Positions 9,816-21,400 of a stretch of 64,000 nt of DNA are shown here, one piece after another. Origin of the DNA: Paratinospora sagittata (taxonomy: Eukaryota > Streptophyta > Magnoliopsida > Ranunculales > Menispermaceae); assembly GCA_035771175.1 (NCBI GenBank), contig CM069594.1, forward strand, positions 15,657,670-15,721,669, given 5' to 3'. The notes beneath the pieces are model-generated. The model had not been told where the DNA came from. It searched no databases and saw nothing but the letters and a program-made list of their open reading frames with translations. The translations under genes were made by a program, and so were the position numbers. The stretch's first letter is position 1. Every line of letters begins with the position of its first letter.

Positions 9816-11408
9816 ATGACCTCAAGGGAGGGAACATCTTCTACTAGTAGGGAACCAATTCCCACTAGACTAACGGAATTGTCCAAACGAGAGGTTGTGA
9901 CTATGAGGAGCATCGACAATGGCGATCTCCGCCTCCGTCCAATCCTTCATGACAAACTCGCAGCACTGGATTGGTTAAATATAACCAAAGTCGAGGGTCA
10001 AGTCTCTTACAACTTGGTTCGATCCTTCTATGAAGCCATGAATCACGTGGGACTTCACGGAGATGAGATCAGCCCTCACTTAGAGACAACAATCATGGGA
10101 ACAACAATTCCTATCAACATCGAGATTATTGCTCGACTTTTAGAGATTCCGATTGAGGCAATAATTATTGATCCACATGATCCTCAGGCAGTTGCAGCGA
10201 TCGCCGAATCTAATGCACAACTGTTCACTTTCCTCGCCAAAGAGCCATACACCCAATCAACATACACCAACCTCCCAAACAATCATCTTAAGCCATCTCT
10301 TGTCGGCCTCGGAAAGATTGTATACGGCAACATCTTGCCAGAAAGGGGTACTAGGGGCACTATGTCTAGGGCCCAACTCCTTGTGCTGTATTGCATCGAG
10401 AAGAACATAAAAGTCTCTCTACCACACATCATCATCCAACAAATGTTGAGGGTGATTCAAAACCCTTTAAAGAAGGAATTCCTCGGATACGGAGTCTTGA
10501 TTATGAGGATCCTTCACGAGGCCAACGTTGACACTTTCGATGGAACGTCAAAGCTTATCACTGAACCAGTTACAGCATCCTCTATCTTCAAGACCTATGG
10601 CACAAGTGGAGGGGTAACTGACGAAGAGGTATTCGGCACGACAAACAGAACTGCCGAAAGAATGAGGGACAAGCACGGGCGTTGCCTTCGCAAATGTCGA
10701 CGCAAGATGCCTGTCAGAGACGGCCCAAATAATGATTCAAATCCCAATCCTACATCAAACCCACCCCTGAATACTGATCCAGTTGATCCACCACTTACTG
10801 ACGAAGAATTATATGCCACACTAAATTCGCCACTACTAAATCATGATAGACAAGGTCCACAAGCAAACCCACCAACTTGGAACGTGCCAACTCACGGCAA
10901 CACTTCGTACCAAAGATTTCCACCTTCTGCGGTACAGTATCAGCCCGTTCCACAAGTTGCTGTAAACCAACAACAACATTACTGGGCCTCACCAAATCTT
11001 GGAGGACCAAACATTCCAATGAGCCCATTGTTTCCAACTTTTTCATCTCAAACAAACCAAATTATCCAAGGGGTTCCGGTTAGGGGATCTCCGCACAATC
11101 AATACAACTATATTCCCCCTATGAACCACCCATACAACCAATACTTTCCTCAAATGCCTATGGCCTACCCTTCACCTATGAGACAACCAACCTATCAACC
11201 ACCAATGGGACAACCGACTAACCTACTTGAACGGTTAGATGAAATGGCATCCAATATTGCTGCACTGAAAGAGAGCCACAATCTTGTATTAACTCGTTTG
11301 CCAAACCCCAACGCAGAGCGGGCACACTCTCAACCTTCTGTTAGTAGTCATTCTGTACATAACAGTAGATCTCGAAGAAATGGTGGTAGGCAAGAACGTC
11401 AAAATTGA
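9816..11408 (+). CDS. Extra retrotransposon ORF upstream of gag (putative plant transposon protein-like)
   Basis: The start is set at ATG 9816 (Met-Thr-Ser-Arg-Glu-Gly), 530 codons. The frame is open further upstream, but only to a GTG and across the probable splice acceptor. Residues about 40-250 show a pattern I associate with the PF20167 'putative plant transposon protein' family: a short LDWLN segment, then NLVRSFYEAMNHVGL, a TTIMGTTIPIN strand pair and IARLLEIP. A basic cluster at about 285-300 (KHGRCLRKCRRK) could be a nuclear localisation signal. Residues about 310-465 are Pro/Asn/Gln-rich and low-complexity. A leucine-rich helix (LLERLDEMASNIAALKE) near 470-490 could form a coiled coil, and the tail is Arg-rich. 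There is no protease, RT or zinc-knuckle motif. The molecular role is unknown. Family assignment is by eye and tentative; the ORF itself is certain because element 3 keeps it intact at the same length. Confidence 0.8.
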   Translation: MTSREGTSSTSREPIPTRLTELSKREVVTMRSIDNGDLRLRPILHDKLAALDWLNITKVEGQVSYNLVRSFYEAMNHVGLHGDEISPHLETTIMGTTIPINIEIIARLLEIPIEAIIIDPHDPQAVAAIAESNAQLFTFLAKEPYTQSTYTNLPNNHLKPSLVGLGKIVYGNILPERGTRGTMSRAQLLVLYCIEKNIKVSLPHIIIQQMLRVIQNPLKKEFLGYGVLIMRILHEANVDTFDGTSKLITEPVTASSIFKTYGTSGGVTDEEVFGTTNRTAERMRDKHGRCLRKCRRKMPVRDGPNNDSNPNPTSNPPLNTDPVDPPLTDEELYATLNSPLLNHDRQGPQANPPTWNVPTHGNTSYQRFPPSAVQYQPVPQVAVNQQQHYWASPNLGGPNIPMSPLFPTFSSQTNQIIQGVPVRGSPHNQYNYIPPMNHPYNQYFPQMPMAYPSPMRQPTYQPPMGQPTNLLERLDEMASNIAALKESHNLVLTRLPNPNAERAHSQPSVSSHSVHNSRSRRNGGRQERQN

Positions 11409-12152
11409 TTACTGGCAATGTAAATTTTTTTATATGAATGAAATGTTTTGTTTAAGACTATCTTTGGTGGGCCGACTTACAACCATTCTTTCTTTTGTAT
11501 CACTAACTTTGGAGTGGTATGGGACACAACAAAATTGGATGATACTAAATAAAATGTGGAAGTAAGAAAACCCATGACCTTGTGTGAAAAGAAACATTTG
11601 GAGAAAGTTGCATTACTAATATTATCACTAAGTTTACACGGTATGGGACGAGTAAATTTGGACGATACTATTAGTGAACTTCTATTCAGCCAATGTTTTT
11701 AGAGACCGTGTTCATACAACTTAACTTGGTTTCCACCCTTATTACTAAATTCATGTGGTATGGGACATATGAACTTGGATAATAATTGAACAGACTAAGC
11801 GTAAGCGTATGAATGCATAAGATTGCGATAGCACGTTAGTTCAGGCTATTTACCGAGGCAAATCTTAGAATTCTTATGACTCGTATGGATTTTCAATGAA
11901 ATATATGTATGTTCACGAACACCAAAACAAAATCATTTTAAATATTTGCAACGTTTTCTACTTATTATATAAACATTCTAACCTTGTTTGTTTTTACACC
12001 ATGGCCACACATACGAGATATATAAGATTCTTTGATTCCTCAACAACAACTTTACACTCTACTTAGAAAACTAAGTGATTTTAATATTACAGTACTCTCG
12101 AAATTGTTGCTGAGCATACTACAACATTATACTTACCTACAGTTTCTTAATC
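11409..12152 (+). other. Spacer between extra ORF and gag (element 1)
   Basis: There is no convincing gene. It holds three diverged copies of a segment built on GGTATGGGAC followed by TTGGA(T/C)GATACTA or similar, at about 11504-11550, 11629-11675 and 11745-11795 (spacing about 120 bp). This is an old tandem triplication, also present in elements 2 and 3. An ATGGCC at about 12001 opens no long frame. Confidence 0.7.
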
Positions 12153-12176
12153 TTGGTTTTCTTTTCTCCTTGCCAG
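12153..12176 (+). promoter_or_regulatory. Candidate 3' splice site before gag (element 1)
   Basis: A pyrimidine-rich tract ends CTTTTCTCCTTGCCAG|TG, 7 bp before the gag ATG at 12184. The same tract and CAG are present in elements 2 (31808-31832), 3 (49462-49485, -) and 4 (63683-63706, -). It would let a spliced RNA skip the extra ORF and start translation at gag. Confidence 0.6.
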
Positions 12177-12183
12177 TGAGAAA

Positions 12184-15100
12184 ATGCAAACCAGGAAGAG
12201 AGGAAGGCCACGTACTGTTCGTCCCACAGTTGAGGCACCTCCTGAGATTCAGGAACCGCCGCCTCCGCCAACAGCACAGGCCACACCCGACACTGCCACT
12301 ACATCTGGGCAGGCAATACCACCACCACCCGCACCCTTTGCCATGCCTTCAAGCATTGAAACCTTCTTCGCTGGATTTGTTGAGGCGATGAAGGTCACTG
12401 TTCAAACTGCCGTTCGTGAGACTGCCGCCAGTCAGGTTGCCACGGTACAAGCACCTGTAAAATTTGGGTCGGAAGCTCAAACCGATCAGATTACTAAATA
12501 CAAGCGACTACAACCTCTTACTTTCGATGGCACCATTGATCCTGATGAGGTGCAAAAGTGGCTCGATGAGTCAAAGAAGGCTCTTGATGCAATGGGAGTC
12601 GATGAGACTCGCAAAATTCCACTAGCAACTTACCAACTTGTTGGTGGAGCAAACAAATGGTGGCTTACAGTGAAAGAAGACCCACGGGTCAATATAGCAG
12701 ATATGACTTGGCAACAGTTTGAGTCAATGTTTATTGATGAGTATTTTCCCAGCGCGGTGACAAAGCAGAAGCGCCAGGAATTTGCAAAGTTATATCAGGG
12801 CACCATGACCGTTAGAGAATATGCTGGAAAATTCAAAGAATTATCTGTCTACTCTCTCTCCACCATCTCAACGGAGCGCGATAAGTCCGAGAAATTTTAT
12901 AATGGCCTTCGCCATGACATTCGGCAAGCCTTATCGATCTTGGATATCAAGATTTACAAGGAAGTGGTTGACAAGGCCATGAGCTTTGAACAAGAGAAGC
13001 TCTTACAAGAACAGCGAATGAATAAGGGCAAACGACCTACACAATTTTCCCCACAAGGCTCACAACAGGGCAACAGGAAAAAGCCCTACTACAATCCAAA
13101 CCCAGCCCTCCCAGCCCCGGTTTCGACGAATGCAGGCACAACACCTGCGGCTGAACCTTTTAACTCTAACCACCAGGGTTTCCGAAATCATGGCCGTGGC
13201 GGTCGTTATGGACGAGGTGGCCGTAGTAACGGCAATGGCAGAGGTGGTGGTCGACACCACAATCAGCCCACCCAACAGCATAATCAGAATGGCCAGCAAA
13301 ACAATCAGCAGTACAGGCCGACTTGTTACAATTGCGGCCAGAAGGGCCATGTCAAACATCTTTGTCCGCACCTTCAGCAACCTATTCCAGCTATTCCAGT
13401 CCAACAAGCACCACCTGCTACTAATGCCCAACCCAGGCAGACCCAGCAGAACCAGGGTCAACGGAATCAGGGCAGAGCATATGCCATCGCTCACCAACCC
13501 CTCCCAGACAATAATGTCGTCGAAGGTACCTTTCCTTTGTTCAATACATTGGTGCATGTTTTGTTTGATTCAGGTGCTACGCATTCTTTTATATCATCAA
13601 CATTGGTAAGACATTTAGGCCTGCATCCTGAACCCACACACATCACACTCCATGTCACATCACCGTTCGGATCGGGTACTGACGTGCATTTGCAGTGTTC
13701 TCGATGTGAGCTTCGAATGTCCGAACAGATAATATATGCCGATCTTTTTGTAATGGATTTTGATGACTTCGACATCATCCTCGGCATGGACTGGCTGGCA
13801 CCACTGAATGCAAAGATCGACTGTATGAACAAGCAAGTTCAGTTAACTTTGCCTACAGGAGAGTTTGTCAAGATTCAGGGAACAAGGAAATGGATACACA
13901 AATCAACAGTTGCCCTTCTCAAGTCACAACTTCGAGCGTTGTCTCTTGGTAACGACAATGAATCACCAGCTCTGTACCCTCCCGAAGTACGCGATGTTCC
14001 AGTCGTATCTGAATTCCCAACAGTTTTTCTTAATGACCTTCCTGGTCTACCTCCGGTTAGGGAATTCGATTTTGAGATCAACCTCATACCTGGGACAGGG
14101 CCTATCTCAATTCCACCATACAGAATGTCAAATGTTGAACTGGTCGAATTAGACAAACAACTTAAGGAATTAGAGAGTAATGCCTTCATCCGAAAGAGTT
14201 CATCACCCTGGGGCGCTCCAGTTCTGTTTGTTCGCAAAAAGGATGGTTCGTTACGACTTTGCATCGATTATCGCAAGTTGAATAACGTCACCATCAAGAA
14301 CAGATATCCGTTGCCCAGGATCGATGACTTATTCGACCAACTTCGCGAAGCCAAATACTTCTCTAAGATTGATTTACGGTCTGGTTATCACCAACTCCGA
14401 ATCCGAGAGTCCGACATTCCCACGACGGCATTCAGAACTCGGTACGGACATTACGAGTTCTTAGTTATGCCATTCGGTCTAACAAATGCCCCTGCAGCAT
14501 TCATGGATTTGATGAATCGCATATTCAGGTTATACTTAGACCGATTTGTGGTGGTTTTTGTGGATGACATCTTGATATATTCCTCCACCGAGGAAGACCA
14601 TAAACTACATTTGAAGATCGTCCTCCAGACCTTACAAAGACACCAACTGTATGCAAAGTTGAGTAAGTGCGAATTTTGGGCGCAGAGAGTTCAATTCCTC
14701 GGCCATGTGGTTTCAGGCAATGGCATTGAGGTCGATCCTTCTAAGGTTGAAGCCGTCTTAAACTGGAAGCAGCCTACCACTGTTACTCAGATTAGGAGTT
14801 TTCTTGGTCTGGCTGGCTATTACAGACGCTTCATCAAGGATTTCTCAAAGATTGCTGAACCTATGACCAAGCTCACTCGAAAAGACGTGCGTTTTATCTG
14901 GAATTCCGCCTGTGAAGCATCATTTCAGGAATTGAAAAAACGCCTCACGACAGCGCCTGTACTTATCACTCCAAGAAATGCAATTGGATTTTCATTATAC
15001 ACCGATGCCTCTCTCCAAGGCTTAGGTGCCGTACTAATGCAAGAAGGCCAAGTTGTTGCATATGCCTCCAGGCAACTGAAAATTCATGAGGGTACTTACC

Positions 15101-16791
15101 CAACGCATGACTTGGAACTTGCAGCTGTTGTGTTTGCACTGAAATTATGGCGTCATTACCTCTACGGTGAACGGTTCGAGGTCTTCTCGGATCACAAGAG
15201 TCTTAAGTACATATACACTCAGCGAGACCTTAACCTCTGCCAAAGACGATGGTTGGAATTCTTGAAAGATTATGACTTTCAACTCCAGTACCATCCCGGA
15301 AAGGCCAATGTTGTGGCTGATGCCCTGAGTAGAAAATCTTATGTTGCTTGCACTCTTAACTACGAAATGGGAAAGTTGACTACAGAGTTGGAGAACTTTA
15401 ACCTACAACTGAACATAGAGGGACCAAGACCACGACTCTCTCAATTATCAGCTACCTCTGACCTTGTTCGCAAGATTTCAGCTACTCAAGCCAATGACCC
15501 TATGTTAATGGAGAAACGAGAACTTCTGCTCAGCGGCCAAGACCTTCCTCATTGGTCAGTTTCTGACGACGGCGCCGTTTTCTATAAAAAACGTCTTTGT
15601 CTTCCGAACGATCCCGAGGTTCGGAAAGACGTGCTTACTGAGATGCACTGTTCGAAATACGCTATGCATCCTGGGGGTGACAAGATGTACCAGGATGTCA
15701 AGCGACAATTCTGGTTTTCTGGAATGAAGACGGCCATTGCCGACTTCGTTGCTCGATGTCTTGTTTGCCAACAAGTTAAGGCAGAACGAAGACTTCCCTC
15801 TGGCCTTCTCCAACCGTTACCTATTGGAGAATGGAAATGGGAGAACATCGCAATGGATTTTGTTACAGCATTACCTCGAAATAATAAAGGGCAAGATGCT
15901 ATCTGGGTTATCATTGACAGACTTACCAAGTCTGCACACTTCTTGCCAATAAAATTCACGGATAATCCCGCCAAACTTGCCGAACTCTATGAAAGAGAGA
16001 TCGTCCGCCTTCATGGTATACCACTCACGATCGTCTCTGATCGAGACCCTCGCTTCACATCAAACTTTTGGAAAAGCTTCCAAACTAGAATGGGTTCAAA
16101 GATCACTATGAGCACCGCCTTCCACCCTCAGACTGATGGGCAGTCAGAACGGCTTATCCAAATCTTAGAAGACATGCTACGATGCTGCATTTTGGACTTT
16201 CATGACGGATGGGCAAAGTATTTGCATCTAGCTGAGTTTGCATACAACAACAGCTACCAAACTAGTATCGGCATGGCACCATACGAGGCTCTCTATGGTC
16301 GGCCTTGCAGATCTCCGGTATGCTGGTTAGATATGGCAGACCGACCGCAGTTGGGCCCTGAACTAGTTCAAGAGACTTCTGAGAAGATCACACTAGTAAA
16401 GGAACGACTTCGTGTTGCACAAAGTCGACAGAAGAGCTATGCTGACAAACGACGACAGCCTCTAGAATTTGATAAGGGGGACTTTGTTTTTCTAAAAGTC
16501 CAGCCCACACGAGGTGTCAAACGCTTTGGGATCAAAGGCAAGCTCTCCCCGCGATATATCGGTCCATTTCCGATCATTGAACGTATTGGCAAACTTGCTT
16601 ATCGTCTGTCCCTTCCATCATCCATGCCTAAGGTTCATGACGTTTTTCACGTATCTATGCTTCGCAAGTATCGTCCTGATCCTTCGCATATCATCCCTTT
16701 AGTCGAGGTTCGGGTTGAGGAAGGAAATACGTACCAGGAGAAAGCAACCCAGATTTTAGATACAAAAAACTCAAGAACTACGGCGCCGTAG
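12184..16791 (+). CDS. Gag-pol polyprotein, 3' end frameshifted (element 1)
   Basis: A single 1535-codon frame from ATG 12184. The N-terminus has an AT-hook-like KRGRPR at residues 5-10, then a Pro-rich stretch. A retrotransposon Gag region (about 110-260, TWQQFESMF) and a Gly/Arg/Asn/Gln-rich linker follow, with a CCHC knuckle at 381-394 ([14 protein letters not shown]). The aspartic protease has D462-S-G-A-T. RT carries the VDD active site at 793-795. RNase H begins near D941. Integrase has an HHCC finger (H1155...C1192xxC1195) and DD35E residues D1225, D1286 and E1322. An extra A in the run at 16764-16769 (six A; five in element 4) shifts the frame, so translation ends early after NSRTTAP and most of the chromodomain is lost. 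There is no gag/pol frameshift or stop between domains, as is usual in this clade. Catalytic residues otherwise look intact. Confidence 0.95.
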   Translation: MQTRKRGRPRTVRPTVEAPPEIQEPPPPPTAQATPDTATTSGQAIPPPPAPFAMPSSIETFFAGFVEAMKVTVQTAVRETAASQVATVQAPVKFGSEAQTDQITKYKRLQPLTFDGTIDPDEVQKWLDESKKALDAMGVDETRKIPLATYQLVGGANKWWLTVKEDPRVNIADMTWQQFESMFIDEYFPSAVTKQKRQEFAKLYQGTMTVREYAGKFKELSVYSLSTISTERDKSEKFYNGLRHDIRQALSILDIKIYKEVVDKAMSFEQEKLLQEQRMNKGKRPTQFSPQGSQQGNRKKPYYNPNPALPAPVSTNAGTTPAAEPFNSNHQGFRNHGRGGRYGRGGRSNGNGRGGGRHHNQPTQQHNQNGQQNNQQYRPTCYNCGQKGHVKHLCPHLQQPIPAIPVQQAPPATNAQPRQTQQNQGQRNQGRAYAIAHQPLPDNNVVEGTFPLFNTLVHVLFDSGATHSFISSTLVRHLGLHPEPTHITLHVTSPFGSGTDVHLQCSRCELRMSEQIIYADLFVMDFDDFDIILGMDWLAPLNAKIDCMNKQVQLTLPTGEFVKIQGTRKWIHKSTVALLKSQLRALSLGNDNESPALYPPEVRDVPVVSEFPTVFLNDLPGLPPVREFDFEINLIPGTGPISIPPYRMSNVELVELDKQLKELESNAFIRKSSSPWGAPVLFVRKKDGSLRLCIDYRKLNNVTIKNRYPLPRIDDLFDQLREAKYFSKIDLRSGYHQLRIRESDIPTTAFRTRYGHYEFLVMPFGLTNAPAAFMDLMNRIFRLYLDRFVVVFVDDILIYSSTEEDHKLHLKIVLQTLQRHQLYAKLSKCEFWAQRVQFLGHVVSGNGIEVDPSKVEAVLNWKQPTTVTQIRSFLGLAGYYRRFIKDFSKIAEPMTKLTRKDVRFIWNSACEASFQELKKRLTTAPVLITPRNAIGFSLYTDASLQGLGAVLMQEGQVVAYASRQLKIHEGTYPTHDLELAAVVFALKLWRHYLYGERFEVFSDHKSLKYIYTQRDLNLCQRRWLEFLKDYDFQLQYHPGKANVVADALSRKSYVACTLNYEMGKLTTELENFNLQLNIEGPRPRLSQLSATSDLVRKISATQANDPMLMEKRELLLSGQDLPHWSVSDDGAVFYKKRLCLPNDPEVRKDVLTEMHCSKYAMHPGGDKMYQDVKRQFWFSGMKTAIADFVARCLVCQQVKAERRLPSGLLQPLPIGEWKWENIAMDFVTALPRNNKGQDAIWVIIDRLTKSAHFLPIKFTDNPAKLAELYEREIVRLHGIPLTIVSDRDPRFTSNFWKSFQTRMGSKITMSTAFHPQTDGQSERLIQILEDMLRCCILDFHDGWAKYLHLAEFAYNNSYQTSIGMAPYEALYGRPCRSPVCWLDMADRPQLGPELVQETSEKITLVKERLRVAQSRQKSYADKRRQPLEFDKGDFVFLKVQPTRGVKRFGIKGKLSPRYIGPFPIIERIGKLAYRLSLPSSMPKVHDVFHVSMLRKYRPDPSHIIPLVEVRVEEGNTYQEKATQILDTKNSRTTAP

Positions 16792-16903
16792 CATACCACT
16801 TGTGAAAGTGCTCTGGGATCACCACGGCGTAGAGGAAGCAACATGGGAACTAGAATCAACAATTAAACAAAAATACCCTGAATTATTTTCTAGCACCAAC
16901 TGA
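16770..16903 (+). pseudogene. Out-of-frame chromodomain tail of element 1 gag-pol
   Basis: In the shifted frame the sequence reads [12 protein letters not shown]...EEATWE...YPELF and ends at TGA 16901-16903. This matches the in-frame C-terminus of elements 2, 3 and 4. Its aromatic/acidic pattern (VLW, EATWE) is that of a group II-type chromodomain, which in chromoviruses is thought to help direct integration to particular chromatin. Confidence 0.85.
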
Positions 16904-17126
16904 TGAAGTGATACGTTGTATTATTTTCACTTATCAATATCAGGATGAAACATTGTTTACACCTATCTTGATACATTGTTTCACTTCAATAACTACCAGA
17001 TGTCTGAAAATAATATCAATGGATAGAGTATTGCACACATGCAGTGGCCTCATTCACAGCCTGCGGCTACTTCTCAAACCGCCAACCCCCATCACTACTT
17101 GACTTGATTTCGAGGGCGAAATCCCT

Positions 17127-17141
17127 TTAAGGGGGGTAGAG
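17127..17141 (+). promoter_or_regulatory. Polypurine tract (element 1)
   Basis: TTTAAGGGGGGTAGAG abuts the 3' LTR and is conserved in all four elements. It primes plus-strand DNA synthesis. The preceding 16904-17126 is A/T-rich 3' untranslated sequence without a gene. Confidence 0.9.
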
Positions 17142-17160
17142 TGTAATACCCTGTATTTCA

Positions 17161-17198
<38 letters not shown>

Positions 17199-18450
17199 AC
17201 TATTTGAAATTTTTACTATTTGGGCAACGCCCGAACGTTCAGGCGCATGCCAGAACGTTCAGGCGCCTGCCAGAACGTTCAGGCGCCTGCCAGAACGTTC
17301 AGGCGCCTGCCAGAACGTTCAGGCGCACAAAATCTCTATATAAGGAACCCTCCTCATTCTCATTTCTCACACCAAACCAAAATCACCTTCTCTTGGGATT
17401 TTCTTCTCCTTTCCACGCCTTCTAAGTTTTTAGTTTTTGAGACTCTCTAATCGAGACTCTCGGTGCGGTGCAACAAAGTTCTGTCCGGAGGAAAGCGCCA
17501 GATCTGAAAGCGGTGCAACGAAGTTCTGTCCGGAGAAAAAGCACCAGATCTGAAGGTGGGGAACGAAATATAGGTTTGCGTGTTTTATAACTTTTATTAA
17601 AGTTTACATTCAATTATTGTTATATCTACTATTCATTTACACTGCATTATGTCAATAATGTTATGACCTGAATGTGATAACTTTGCACGTCGTGATACCG
17701 ACCCTGATAAGGTTCACTAGACGTTGCCAAAGTCAGTCTAAATGTCAAGAAAGACCAGACCAGTAGACTAGACCAGTTCATGCATTGGCATCATACATAT
17801 CACCACCTAGGGACGTATATGGTTTATGACTCATAGAATAGTTAGAAGCATTGCTCACTATTCATATTATTTCTCTGGAGAGGGACGTACATGTGAACCT
17901 GGCTACGCTGGGGAGGGACATGTACGTGAATCCAGAGCATTGTTCCTGAGGAGGGACGTACAGTGAGAACCTGGCTTCGCCCGGGGAAGGACACCAGTAC
18001 GTGAACTCAGGCGATGTACGATCATCAAACCATTAGTACGTGACGGTGTCATGCATACATACATATTGATTGATTATGATGCTTACATGTGTATTTAAGA
18101 TATTTGATATTGAAGTATGCTTTATTAATTGTTATACTCATGCACTATTTACCCACTGAGCGCGTTAAGCTCACTCCAATATTATCAAATCTTTCACAGG
18201 AAATTAGGGTGGACTGGGTGCAGGTTATGGGGCCCACATTTTGTACCCTTTGTATGAATCATTGGGGATTTTGGGAGTATGTTCCCTTGACCTTTTATGT
18301 ACAAAAGTATTCTGAATTATATGAAATCAGATTTGTACTGTGTACTGTATTTCCGCTGCATACTCTGTTATTACCATTATGATTGTTCCAAATGCGCGCC
18401 CCGTCCGTGAGTGTACCGCCGGTTTAGGCGCGTCCGGGCGGGGTGTGACA
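17142..18450 (+). repeat. Element 1 3' LTR (1309 bp)
   Basis: Same sequence as 7291-8926 as far as I could compare by eye, except for the minisatellite length and about one base in the A-run. It contains the TATA box at 17337-17344 and ends GTGTGACA. Confidence 0.95.
17229..17326 (+). repeat. U3 minisatellite, 5 units (element 1 3' LTR)
   Basis: Five AACGTT cores, compared with 21 in the 5' LTR. The first and last units match those of the 5' copy, so the difference is internal gain or loss. None of the 21-bp GGCATGCC variants is present except the GCGCATGCC in the first junction. Confidence 0.95.
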
Positions 18451-18455
18451 TCTTC
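18451..18455. repeat. Target-site duplication of element 1, right copy (TCTTC)
   Basis: Identical to 7286-7290. Confidence 0.95.
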
Positions 18456-21400
18456 TCTTCCTTATATAATGAATCGTTGAACTTACTAATGATTAAAATT
18501 AAATCACTTTTACATCAAGAATGTAATGGTTATGGTGTTGAAACTTGGGGCAGATTTTTGCCCAGTTGCCAATCAAAGGCATGACTTTTCTATGATTATA
18601 TTAATTTTATGCTTGAATTAGTAAAAAGAATTGATTGATTTGTTTTTGTATTCTATGTTTTGGCATGATAAAATAAATCAATGGAATTGATTTGGATATG
18701 AGGATATATCTTATAGGTTGGATGTTCAATAGGCATATATTTTACAGGTTTCAAAATCCTTTTTGATGGAAATACAAATGAGACTCTATCATTTTTTATT
18801 TTTGAAAGCCTAGAGATTACATGAAATTGTTCCATTTACTGGAAGAAAGAAAGTGATTGTTCTTCTTTTTCTTCTATAATGAATTATTGAACTTACTTAT
18901 GATTAAAATTAAATCACTTTTACATCAAGAATGTAATGGTTATGGTATTGAAACTTGGGGCAGATTTTTGCCAAGTTGCCAATCAAAAGCATGACTTTTC
19001 TATGATTATATTAATTTTATGCTTGAATTAGTAAAAACAATTGATTCATTTGTTTTTGTATTCTATGTTTTGGCGTGATAAAATAAATCAATGGAATTGA
19101 TTTGGATATGAGGATATATCTTACAGGTTTGATGTTCATCAGGCATATATTTTACAGGTTTTCAAAATCCTTTTTGCTGAAAATACAAAGGAGACTCTAT
19201 CATCTTTTTTTGTTGAAAGCCTAGATTACATGAAACTCCATTTACTGGAAGAAAGAAAGTGATTGTTCTTCTTTTCCTTATATAATGAATTATTGAACTT
19301 ACTTACGATTAAAATTAAATCACTTTTACATCAAGAATGTAATGGTTACGGTGTTGAAACTTGGGGCAGATTTTTGCTCAGTTGCCAATCAAAGGCATGA
19401 CTTTTCTATGATTATATCAATTTTATGCTTGAATTAGTAAAAACAATTGATTGATTTGTTTTTGTATTCTATGTTTTGGCATGATAAAATAAGTCAATGG
19501 AATTGATTTGGATATGAGGATATATCTTATAGGTTGGATGTTCATTAGGCACATATTTTACAGGTTTCAAAATCCTTTTTGTTGGAAATACAAATGAGAC
19601 TCTATCATTTTTTATTTTTGAAAGCCTAGAGATTACATGAAATTGCTCCATTTACTGGAAGAAAGAAAGTGATTGTTCTTCTTTTCCTTCTATAATGAAT
19701 TATTGAACTTACTTATGATTAAAATTAAATCACTTTTACATCAAGAATGTAATGGTTATGGCATTGAAACTTGGGGCAGATTTTTGCCAAGTTGCCAATC
19801 AAAAGCATGAATTTTCTATGATTATTTTAATTTTATGCTTGAATTAGTAAAAACAATTGATTGATTTGTTTTTGTATTCTATGTTTTGGCATGATAAAAT
19901 AAATCAATGGAATTGATTTGGATATGAGGATATATCTTACAGGTTTGATGTTCATCAGGCATATATTTTACAGGTTTTCAAAATCCTTTTTGCTGAAAAT
20001 ACAAAGGAGACTCTATCATCTTTTTTTGTTGAAAGCCTAGAGATTACATGAAACTGCTCCATTTACTGGAAGAAAGAAAGTGATTGTTCTTTTTTTCCTT
20101 ATATAATGAATTATAGAACTTACTTATGATTAAAATTAAATTACTTTTACGTCAAGAATGTAATGGTTATGGTGTTGAAACTTGGGGCAGATTTTTGCTC
20201 AGTTGCTAATCAAAGGCATGACATTTCCCTGATTATATTAATTTTACGCTTGAATTAGTAAAAACAATTGATTGATTTGTTTTTGAATTCCTTGTTTTGG
20301 CATGATAAAATAAATCAATGGAATTGATTTGGATATGAGGATATATCTTATAGGTTGGATGTTCATTAGGCATATATTTTACAGGTTTTCAAAATCGTTT
20401 TTACTGGAAATACAAATGAGACTATCAATTTTTTTTGTTGAAAGCCTGGAGATTGCATGAAACTGCTCCATTTACTGGAAGAAAGAAAGTGATTGTTCTT
20501 CTCTTCCTTATGTAATGAATTATTGAACTTACTTATGATTAAAAGTAAATCACTGTTACATCAAGAATGTAATGGTTATGGTGTTGAAACTTGGGGTAGA
20601 TTTTTGCTCAGTTGCCAATCAAAGGAATGACTTTTCTATGATTATATTAATTTTATGCTTGAATTAGTAAAAAACAATTGATTGATTTGTTTTTGAATTC
20701 TATGTTTTGGCATGATAAAATAAAGAAGTGGAATTGATTTGGAAATGAGGATATATCTTATAGCTTGGATGTTCATTAGGCATATATTTTACAGGTTTTC
20801 AAAATCCTTTTTGCTGAAAATACAAAGGAGACTATCATTTTTTTGTTGTTGAAAGCCTAGAGATTACATGAAACTGCTCCATTTACTGGAAGAAAGAAGG
20901 TGATTGTTCTTCTCTTCCTTATATAATGAATCGTTGAACTTACTAATGATTAAAATTAAATCACTTTTACATCAAGAATGTAATGGTTATGGTGTTGAAA
21001 CTTGGGGCAGATTTTTGCCCAGTTGCCAATCAAAGGCATGACTTTTCAATGATTATATTAATTTTATGCTTGAATTAGTAAAAACAATTGATTGATTTGT
21101 TTTTGTATTCTATGTTTTGGCATGATAACAGAAAATCAATGGAATTGGCTTGGATATGAGGATATATATATTATAGGTTGGATGTTCATTAGGGATATGT
21201 TTTACAGGTTTTCAAAATCCTTTTTGCTAAAAATACAAAGGAGACTATCATTTTTTTTTGTTGAAAGCCTGGAGATTACATGAAACTGCTCAACTTACTG
21301 GAAGAAAGAAAGTGATTGTTCTTCTCTTCCTTATATAATGAATTATTGAACTTACTTATGATTAAAATTAAATCACTTTTACATCGAGAATGTAATGGTT

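Larger units (their letters stand above)
7291..18450 (+). mobile_element. Element 1: complete Ty3/gypsy chromovirus (Tekay/Del-like) LTR retrotransposon
   Basis: This is an 11,160-bp element bounded by TGTAATACC...GTGTGACA LTRs and a 5-bp target duplication. Internal order: PBS 8932, leader, extra ORF 9816-11408, spacer, gag-pol 12184-16791 (frameshifted at its 3' end), polypurine tract before 17142, 3' LTR. Outside the minisatellite and an A-run the LTRs look identical by eye, so the insertion is recent. The gag-pol is nearly identical to that of element 4, which suggests a recent burst from one source lineage. The clade call rests on the RT/IN motifs and a C-terminal chromodomain, and was not tested by phylogeny. 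Confidence 0.95.

Noticed and set aside
11380..11565. Short ORFs in the spacer (61-88 codons)
   Set aside because: Not conserved in frame between elements, and they overlap the end of the extra ORF or non-coding repeats.
13060..13557. Antisense and alternate-frame ORFs inside gag-pol (for example 13060-13557, 13130-13609, 15582-15974 and their counterparts in other copies)
   Set aside because: These are shadows of a strongly constrained coding frame. They recur with it and lack independent support.
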